Below are positions 55,723 through 64,000 of a stretch of 64,000 bases of DNA, piece after piece (the first letter of the stretch is position 1; each line of letters begins with the position of its first letter). Position numbers and translations under genes: made by a program. The stretch covers positions 536,145,793 through 536,209,792 of the forward strand of contig NC_077227.1 in NCBI RefSeq assembly GCF_027887165.1, read 5' to 3'. The notes under the pieces were generated by a model. It ran no database searches. It saw only the letters and a program-made list of their open reading frames with translations, and was not told the DNA's origin. The stretch comes from Monodelphis domestica (taxonomy: Eukaryota; Chordata; Mammalia; Didelphimorphia; Didelphidae).

Positions 55723-56714
55723 AAAAGAAAGTGACCTGAATTTTTAGACAAATTAGTCTTTGGCTTCACCAATGCAGTGTATTCTAAGATAAAGCAAAAT
55801 AGTACATAGTAAAATCCTTATAAATATTCCAAGTCTAAAGGTGTCAGATATAATAGATTCATTTATTTTTTTAAAAAGAACTTCTGTTATTGAACTATAC
55901 TAATTTGAGATAGCGTCAACAAAAAATCTACAGTAGAAGCTCTATAAAGTACTTTACAGGACTTCCTAGGTGGTTATAAAGAAATTTCTAAAATAAAACA
56001 TATTTAGAAATGGCATTCCTACTCTGTAGCATTTTGAAATTAAAAGTGAGTTATAGTGGAATGGATTATTTCAGGAATTAGTAGGATCCTCATTACTGAA
56101 TGTTTTTAGTGGAACCTTGATGACCGCTTGTCAGGAATGATGTTATCAGTATTTCTTTTTGAGTATCAATTGGAATAGAATATCCTCTAATAACATTCAT
56201 TGTAATGTAGTTTTACCTGTGTGTTTTGTTATTATTTAAAGAAACCATTTTTAATTGAAATTATTATAACTAAAAGTTTCCTCTTATTAAACTTTAGAGG
56301 AGTTGCTGTATGTGAGGAAGGAAAAATGGTGCTTTATTTACATGCCACTTTTTGTTTGTATAAATGTGTTTTCTTTTGAAACTAGAATTACTTAGCAGAA
56401 TGAATGAATGAATGGTATCTAAATATATATTTAATTTCCTATTTGACTTGAATCCCAGAGTTGCAAGGGTCCTGCCTGATCATTTTGTCCAAATCATACC
56501 AAAATCATTAGTTTTGTCTCCAAAAGTCTTTGCAGACTGTTCTTTAAAGGTTATCTCCTCTACTAGTAATGCTTTATGTAGAGCTGTCCAGCTAAAACTA
56601 ATTTAGGGGTAGCTGAAAAATAGGATTCATCTTTTGAATTTCAGCCATTAAAAAAGCAAATTTTGCAATACACAACTGCTACAGGTTACCTTAGACTCTT
56701 TTTAAAAAGAACTC
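55723..56714. other. NOL10 intron 9 proximal part
   Basis: AT-rich, nothing recognised. I looked for an exon 10 encoding the next conserved propeller strand and did not find one. Confidence 0.4.
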
Positions 56715-56718
56715 ATAT

Positions 56719-56897
56719 TTGGTTTAAAATTAATACTTGATATCAATTCTAAGACAGGAGTGGTAAGGGCTAGGCATTTTGAGATTAAGTGATTTGTCTA
56801 GGGTCACACAGCTAGGAGGTATCTGAGGCCAGATATGATCCCAGGTCCTCCTGACTCCAGGCCTGGCACTCTTGTTCTATCTAGATGCCCAACTACC
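56719..56897 (-). mobile_element. RTE-tailed SINE, diverged
   Basis: gatatcaattctaagacagg tail and gtcacacagctaggaggtat core. Confidence 0.78.
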
Positions 56898-56929
56898 CCC
56901 CCCCCCCTTTTTCACACTTCAGATTCTTA

Positions 56930-58100
56930 AAAATTTTTTTTTTCAATTTCATATGGAAACAATTTTAGAAACGTTTTTTCTGACATTTTGTGATTCAAAT
57001 TCTCTCCTTCCCTTATCTCCTCGAGAAGGTAAGTAGTCTGAAATTAGTTATAACAGTGCTTTCGTAAAAATATATATTTCTATAATCCTCATGTGACAAA
57101 ATATGTCACACATGCAATAAAAAACTCAAGAAGGAAATATGGTATACTTTGATCTGTAGTTAGACTCCAGCAGATCCTTCTTTGGCTGTGGATAGCAATT
57201 TTTATCTTGAGGCCCTTGGGGTTATCTTGGAACCTTGTTTTACTGATAATAGTTTAAACCTCCTATCTTTTATTTTTAATTTTTATTATCATGTAAAACA
57301 CAATTCCATGTTGGTCATTGTTGTAAGAGCACACTCAAAACTAACCAAAGCCCCTCAAATAAAGCTATAAATGCACTGATGTGAAAGATGACCCCAATAA
57401 TTCTTTCTCTGGAGGTCGTTAGCATGCCCTACCTTTCAGGATTCTCTCAGCATTTCTGAGTAGCCAAGTTTTCAGTTGATCATCATACAATATTGCTGTT
57501 ACTGTGTACAGTGTTCTCCCAATTCTACATCAGTTCCTGCAGATCTTTCCAGCTTTTTCTGAAATAATCTTATTATTTCCTATAGCACAATAATATTCCA
57601 TCACCATCATGTACCACAACTTATTCAGCCATTCCCCAATTGATGGACATCCCTCAATTTCCAATTCTTTGCCACCACAAAAAAGAGCAGCCATAAATAA
57701 TTTTGTACAAGTAGATCCTTTCTCCCTATTTATTATCTCTTTGAGATATAGAGAAAGTGGTGTGGTATTACTGGATCAAAGGATATGCAGTTTTGTATCC
57801 TTTTCAGTATAGTTCCAAATTGCCCTACACAGTGGTTGGATTAGTTCACAAGTCTACTAACAGTGTATTAGTGTTCCAATTTTCTCACACTCCCTCCAAC
57901 ATTTATAGTTTTCCATTTCTGTCATATTAACTAATCTAATAGGTATGAGGCAGTACCTCAAAAGTGATTTAGAGTATTTTTTATTATAGCTGTAGATAAC
58001 CATGCTGTCTTCATATGAAAAATTCTTGTTCCTATCTTTCGATTATTTATCAACTGGATTATGAGTTGTATTCTTATAAATCTAACTTAATTTTCTATGT
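56930..58100 (-). mobile_element. L1 3' region, older subfamily
   Basis: Reversed L1 3'UTR and ORF2 end: cacaattccatgttggtcat, ccccaattgatggacatccc, ttactggatcaaaggatatg, aatctaataggtatgaggca. Confidence 0.78.
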
Positions 58101-58923
58101 TTGAAAAATGAAACCTTTATTCAAAGTTTGTTTTTACAAAAATTTTTTTGTTTTGTTTTTGCTAGGCTGTTGTTACTTTAAATTATTTTCCTGATTCTGC
58201 TGATTTCATTCTTTATCAGTTTATAAAGGTCCTCAAAATTATTCATATTTATAACACTCATTTTAAATAAGTTGTTCTTATGGTTCTGGTTACTTCACTC
58301 CACATTGGCTCATAAATATTTTCATGTCCTTTTAAAATGACCTCTTTTCTCATATTTCTAGTACAATAACTCCATCACTTATTCTACATTCCTTATTCTA
58401 CCACTACATCTTATTCTACCATTCCTCAGTTGTTGAATATCCTCTTAGTTTCCAGTTTTTTGCCACCACAAAAGGAAATGCTGAAAATATTTCTGTACAT
58501 CTGAGACCTTTTCCTTTTATTGCTTATGGATAAAAGTCTACCAGTGATAAAGCTAGGTCAAAGTTAGTAACCTATTTAGGAAGAGCAATATATTTAGGAA
58601 CATATATTTTTGGTTTTAATTCCAAATTGCTTTCCAGAATGGTTGTACCTATTCACAGGTTTACTAACCATGCATCATTATGCCTATTTTCTAAGTGCCC
58701 CTTTAGCCTTTGTCCTTTTTCTTTTTTGTCATCTTTGCAGCTCTTATGGGCATGAAGTGGCATTTCAGAATTACTTTACTTTACATTTCTCTAACTAGGA
58801 GTCATTTGGTGCTTTTTTTCCCATACATGTGTAACTTGGATTTCTTCCCTTGAGAACTATGTGCTTTTTTCCTTAGACCATTTAGACTATCAGTTGTTGA
58901 ACATCTCTTTTTCTTATAAATTA

Positions 58924-59178
58924 GTTCCTTCTATTGGGCAGCTTGGTGGTACTAGGTAGAGTTCTGGGCCTGGAGTCAGGAAGACTCATCTTCCTGAGTT
59001 CAATTCTGACTTCACATATTTAACTCTTTATGTGACCTGGGTAAGTCACCCAGTCCTGTTACCTTAGTTTCCTTATTTGTAAAATAAGCTGGAGAAGGAA
59101 ATGACAGACCCACTCTCTGTCAAGAAAATCCAAAAAATGTCTCGAAAGTTAGACATGACTGAAAAATGACTGAACACA
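58924..59178 (+). mobile_element. CORE-SINE (Mar1/MON1-like) inside L1
   Basis: gggcagcttggtggtactag head, gagaaggaaatgacagaccc, gacatgactgaaaaatgact tail. Flanks tagttccttcta and aagttccttata look like the duplication. Confidence 0.85.
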
Positions 59179-59380
59179 GAAGTTCCTTATATATTTTGGA
59201 AATGAGATCTATATCAGAGAAATTTTCTATAAAGATTTTTTTCCCAACAGCGTTGGTTTTTTTTTTTTTTGTGCAAAAATGATTTTTAAAAGTTTCATAT
59301 AATCTAAATTATCCATTTTATCTTCTAGGATCTTATTTAATCTTTTTTAATTAGGAACTTTTCTACTCTCCATCGACTTG

Positions 59381-59678
59381 TGTTATGATTAAAATTAGTT
59401 TCTCTGCTAAAAGTATTATATTTTATGAGGTTTATTAAAGATTAAGAAATAAAATACAAAATAAGAAAGCATGTGCAACCTACACTTTGCCTGCTTGGTA
59501 GAGAGCCGCGTGTGCCCAGAAGCGGAAGACGAGAGAGAGCACGAGTAGCCGGGGAGCCCCTTTAAATAATAATTTGTGATCTTGCACTCAGGTGAAATTC
59601 AGGAATATTATAGGGCAATCTGGGAACTAGCAAGGACTTCTGGGGATTGAAGTCTAGGGTTCAAATCTCCATTTTACA
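59381..59678 (-). repeat. 3' LTR of the fossil
   Basis: Starts tgttatgattaaaattagtt on the + strand and ends ccattttaca. It contains aataaaat- and ataagaaa-type AT-rich sequence and the CpG-bearing block gagagccgcgtgtgcccaga. Confidence 0.88.
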
Positions 59679-60631
59679 TTTCACCGTTTGATCATTTGGG
59701 AAAAGTTTTCCCCAAAAAGGATCATGAAAACATAATCAACTTAAAGATTACAATAATTTGAGGATAAGAGGGAAAAAGAACAAAACCAATAATTGCTAGA
59801 CATATCAACAAAAAACCAGTTAGGGGGCAGTCCCCTTTGGCATGAAAGTATACATACAAATAAATGTTCAATCAACCACATCCAAAGTTCATTCTTGATC
59901 TTCTCATGCAGATTGTGGTCTGGAGGCATCTTCATGATGTCTTCTCCAAACAGTTCAGGTTCTAGATTCGGAGAAGTGGCATGTTTCTTAACCTAAAATT
60001 CTTCTCAAAAGGAATTTAAATTTTACAATTTAAAATAATAATATTTTTACATTTCCCCGTTAAGAGGGTGATTGAAAAACACAGGGATCACTTAGGGATG
60101 CATAGCTGAGTTATGAGGTATATGAATCAATTGGCAAGAGAAATTAAAAAAGACATCAGAAAAATCCAAATAAAAAATAATTTCTGGATGAAAATATAGA
60201 CTATCAAAGTCTTAATGTGTAAAAATTCCAAGTAAAGAAAGGAAAAGTAAATCTCTAACGGTCCTTGAATCAGGGCCCAGTTAAAATGATCTAAGCAATG
60301 ATGCTTTTACCCAGTCAGTAGCCAGGACTACAGAAAGTTTACCACACTATGAAAGACAGAAAAGGGACTAGATTATAGAAGCCAAGTAGGAGCCAAGTTT
60401 AGGATACTTGTCTGAAAGTATTTTCAGAGTGAGTGTGGCTACAAGGAAGGCCTATGTCTTAACATATGTTAAGTGTCGCAACCTTGAGTCTTCACTAGTT
60501 TCAAGGCCTTTGTATTGGCTTAGAAGTGTATCAATCCATCCTGGATTGGTTTATCTTTGGCCCTGTGCAATGACTCTTTTGTATATTTTGTCCTGGAATC
60601 AGACAGAATCATTAAGCAAAGTCCCATAATT

Positions 60632-60805
60632 TTTTTTTAAACCCTTACCTTTTATCTTGGAGTCAATACTGTGTATTGGCTGCAAGGCAGAATAGTGGTA
60701 AGGGCTAGGCAATGGGGGTCAAGTGACTTGCCCAGGGTCACACAGCTGGGAAGTGTCTGAGGCCAGATTTGAACCTAGGACCTCCCGTCTCTAAGCCTGG
60801 CTCCC
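60632..60805 (-). mobile_element. RTE-tailed SINE inside the fossil
   Basis: acccttaccttttatcttgg to gtctctaagcctggctccc. It lacks the extreme head. Flanks tcccataatt and tccctataatt. Confidence 0.87.
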
Positions 60806-62081
60806 TATAATTGTTTTTTAAACAATTAGTGGCATCATTTTTATGGTCTTAAGCTTTTGGGGGCATGCATTGACATTATAGGAAATGTACTTTAAACTTA
60901 TATTACTGCAAAATCAAAAAGTTAAGGAAAACTTTAATAATGGTGACATGTGGTTGAAATATAAAAAGGAGAGAGAAAAAAACTGAAATAGTATATTGCA
61001 CATGCAAGAAAATATAATAAAAGTGTTTAAAAATAAAAATATAGCTTATAATCATTGACACACTGTGTCAACTAAGAAAATATAGAATACAAGGCTTTTT
61101 CACCAAAAATGAGATCCATTTCCTCTTCATATCTGACCATTATCCACTATGAGTACAAGCAAATGAATTTCAAAAGGTAACATTTTTTATAAAGAACAGT
61201 AGTACAAATATGTGGTATCAATATCCCCAAAATTCTCAATAGCCCAATTAATTACAATAACAAACAAACACACTATCATTTTTTACACATGAGTTGCTGT
61301 AGGGCATTTTTAAAACCTGTGATCTGATGGATATTTGTCACAATTTTTACAATCATAACAAATCTTTCAACCTTGGTAAACATATTTTTAAACAAAGTAA
61401 AACTTATTTTGGGTTTTGAACATCATCAAGAAATCTAGATATCATTCTGGTGGAAGTAAAATGAGCTTAAGAGTATAAATGAGAGGTGCTCTCCTTTTTG
61501 GGGGGGATTCTAGGGTACTAATTGCCCTGAGATTAACTTCCCAACTTTCATTCACATTTTTATAAATGCAGGAGTTGGGGTTTATAATTCTATTTCATTT
61601 CAGCTACTAAAATGGGCCTCACCTCGTGTTAGGGGCAGGCAAAGTCACCAGAGATTGTTAAGAAAAATTCTAAAAATCATGTCTAAAGAACCCTTAAAAT
61701 CAATTTGAGATATTTAGCTCATTAAATTTTCCAAAGGTTATTATAGCAATTTTCTGATGGAGTCCATCTATCCTCTGTGTGACAGTTTACAAAGTCAAAA
61801 ATAGAAAAGATGTTTTTATATGGGCCTTTTCAATAATGTTTGTTCAGTATAGTTATAGGGGAAAAGAAATTGAGTTTAACAGTAGTTAAAACCCAGTACA
61901 TTAAACTGATTCAGTGTAACAGAATAGTATTGAATGCAGTAATATATGAACTTAAAATCACAAAGTTAAATTTTAAACAAAACAATCGGCAACATGCAAT
62001 AGAATACAGAGATTTTTTATAAAACATGGGAGTCTGAAATGCCTTAAAAATATAACCTCCAGTCTCTTTAAAGTTCCTTGG

Positions 62082-62271
62082 TTTTTTTTTTTTTTAATTA
62101 TCCATTTAGATGCCTATTGTAAGAAGGTAGAAGACTGATAACAGGTAGGCAATGGGCGTTAAATGACCTGCCCAGGGTCACACTGCCAGGAAGTGTCTGA
62201 GGCCAGATGTCAACCAAGGACCTCCTATCTCTAGGCCTGGCTCTCAATCCACTAAGCCACTGAACTGCCTT
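62082..62271 (-). mobile_element. RTE-tailed SINE inside the fossil, diverged
   Basis: taggcaatgggcgttaaatg, tgcccagggtcacactgcca, ccactaagccactgaactgc. Confidence 0.8.
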
Positions 62272-62521
62272 CGCATAGTAAGGGTGGCTTTTAGGAATCT
62301 CAAATTTGGCTAAAGAGTTGCAGGGAGCTGAATTTTTCCCTTGGTACTCAGGTGAAGTAAATGAAAGCATCAGTACAGTCAAAAGATATCCTCTTAAATT
62401 AGCCATGCTTTAAGTTTCTATTTGGAAAAGTCTTTTCCTTCTTTCTTTCTTTCTCCTTCTCTGTGATCCCCTGCCCCCAGTCCACGTGGAGGCTAATTGT
62501 AGCCTAAGGAAAAAACATCCC

Positions 62522-62729
62522 TGTTTTTTTTTTTAACCCTTTCCTTCTGTCTTGGAGTCAATACTGTATATTGCCTCCAAGGCAGAAGAGTGGTAAGGGC
62601 TAGGCAATGGGGGTCAAGTGACTTGCCCAGGGTCACACAGCTAGGAAGTGTCTGAGGCCAGATTTGAACCTAGGACCTCTCCTCTCTAGGCCTGGCTCTC
62701 AATCCACTGAGCTACCCAGCTGCTCCCCC
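62522..62729 (-). mobile_element. RTE-tailed SINE inside the fossil
   Basis: aaccctttccttctgtcttg through tgacttgcccagggtcacac to ctgagctacccagctgctcc. Confidence 0.9.
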
Positions 62730-63105
62730 CCACCTTCCCCCATTTTTTACCAGCTGGTTGAAGTGAGTCTTGGGCCTGGGGCGATGAGCGGTCTGCTAGG
62801 GCGATGAGCCATCTTCTCGGAGGCCAGGGTTTGCTGGGCGGGAGAGTTGTGACCAGGTGAGTGAGATCTGGGTTAAACAGGTCTGGATTGCAGGCAACAG
62901 GAGCAGGCAGCAGGTGGGAAGGGTTGGAACCAGGTGAGCGATGATATTGAATCAAGAAAGTCTGAAGAGGATGGCTGTAGGCAGGAGCTGATCAAGATGG
63001 TTTTCTAAAAAAAGCATCTTGGAGAAACGTAGCTTAAAAATCATTATCTATGCTATCTTAAAAATTTTTTTGAGAGTTTTTTTTGTCCCTTTGTGGTTGC
63101 CAAAC

Positions 63106-63408
63106 TGTTATGATTAAAATTAGTTTCTCTGCTAAAAGTATTATATTTCATGAGGTTTATTAAAGATTAAGAAATAAAGAAAATACAAATTAAGAAAGCA
63201 CGTGCAACCTATATTTTGCCTGCCTGGTAGAGAGCCGCATGTGCCCAGAAGTGGAAGACGAGAGAGAGTGTGAATAGGCGGGGAGTCCCTTTAAATAATA
63301 ATTTGTGCTTTTGCACTCAGCTGAGATTCAGGGAGATTATAGGGCAATCTGTGGAACTAGCAAGGACTTCTGGGGATTGAAGTCTAGGGTTCAAATCTCC
63401 ATTTTACA
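63106..63408 (-). repeat. 5' LTR of the fossil
   Basis: Direct repeat of the left LTR over its whole length, ending ccattttaca and followed by cttg. Confidence 0.88.
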
Positions 63409-64000
63409 CTTGAGATGTAAATTTTTTCTAATATTTTTCAAATTTGTTTATGATGTGACCTTTTACATCTAGGCCACCTTTCTAACTAGGGTTTATTGTT
63501 TGCGATATTGGGTTAATCTAATATCTTCTGTACTGTTATCCAATTTTTCCAGCTGTTTTGTCATAGGATGAGTCCTGTCCCAGTGGCTCAGGTCTTAGTA
63601 TTTATCTAATTCTAAGATATTAGATATATTTCTTTCTGCATATTTTTTTACTTAGTTGGTAGGTATATCTAGTTCCACTGATTGGGCTTGTAGTTTCCTA
63701 ACAAGTACCAAATTATTTTAATTGTAAATGTTTTGTAGTATAGTTTGAGATTTTGCATTGTTAGACTACTCTTCATTTCCAATTCTTTTCATTATTTCTT
63801 TTAAAATTCTTTATTTTCTTTTTCTTCATTATGAATTTCATTATTTTTTCTAGTTCTATAAAGTAATCCCTTGAATATTTGATTAGTTTGATATTGAATA
63901 AGTTAATTTATTTTAGATACTATTGTAATTTTTATCATATTGACTCGTGCTGCTCAGAGCTATTACTCTTTTTCTAGTTATTTAGGTGTATATTTCTGAA

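Larger units (their letters stand above)
59381..63408 (-). mobile_element. LTR-flanked ERV1-type fossil, about 4.0 kb
   Basis: Two direct LTRs lie at 59381-59678 and 63106-63408, with TG...CA ends and the 4-bp duplication cttg at 59377-59380 and 63409-63412. A primer-binding site like the tRNA-Arg complement is at 63085-63102, just inside the right LTR, so the element reads on the - strand. The interior (59679-63105) carries no recognisable gag, pol or env and has received three SINEs, so it looks like a non-autonomous or decayed member. The LTRs differ at roughly 7% of positions by eye, suggesting something like 10-20 million years. Confidence 0.85.
58110..64000 (-). mobile_element. Second L1 copy, split by a provirus-like fossil, runs off the window
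   Basis: L1 sequence at 58110-59380 (cattcctcagttgttgaata, tgccaccacaaaaggaaatg) continues at 63413-64000 (agatgtaaattttttctaat, aacaagtaccaaattatttt). A CORE-SINE at 58924-59178 and the LTR-flanked fossil at 59381-63408 interrupt it. Confidence 0.72.

Noticed and set aside
1-64000. A previously undescribed multi-gene system
   Set aside because: Apart from NOL10 and repeats I see no cluster of intact genes that could form one.

Overview
The window is vertebrate nuclear DNA from a marsupial, most likely an American opossum (didelphid). It has long AT-rich introns, GT-AG splicing, one CpG-rich promoter and a dense load of interspersed repeats. The commonest repeat is a tRNA-derived SINE with an RTE-type tail (the SINE1_MD type). 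Marsupial-type L1 3' ends, old CORE-SINE/MIR and L2 copies, ERV1 fossils and one SPIN-like hAT copy are also present. The didelphid assignment rests on remembered repeat families, not on a database search.

The only functional protein-coding gene I can support is NOL10 (yeast Enp2), on the + strand. Its CpG-rich promoter lies at about 20780-21138 and the start codon at 21139. Nine coding exons follow, at 21139-21204, 23955-24000, 30590-30688, 43364-43441, 44568-44605, 49868-50004, 50976-51041, 54268-54328 and 55631-55716. They keep one reading frame for 225 complete codons plus two bases. The window then ends inside intron 9, so the C-terminal two thirds of the protein lies beyond it.

Bases 1-20780 are intergenic. 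They hold layered repeats, an AT-rich segment with long inverted arms (8021-8451), a strong CTCF-like site (8766-8779), a short hAT transposon with perfect 14-bp terminal repeats inside a SINE (9947-10418), two nested solo LTRs in opposite orientation (12672-14759) and a broken ERV1 gag-pol fossil with a SPIN element inside it (about 16085-18300).

Inside NOL10, intron 3 is the largest (12.7 kb). It contains an ERV1 fossil, an L1, a processed CDK2AP1 pseudogene lying in the ERV's LTR, and an internally deleted L1 with 5'UTR and ORF1 start joined to the ORF2 end. That L1 and a neighbouring SINE share one target site, so the site now occurs three times. Intron 7 holds an ERV1 LTR fossil inside a SINE. 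Intron 9 holds a 4-kb LTR-flanked fossil with a tRNA-Arg-type primer site. All recognised L1 and ERV copies in the introns are antisense to NOL10.

I found no operon, CRISPR array, toxin system or obviously new gene system. The most interesting material is the record of nested insertions and the ORF1/ORF2-junction L1.
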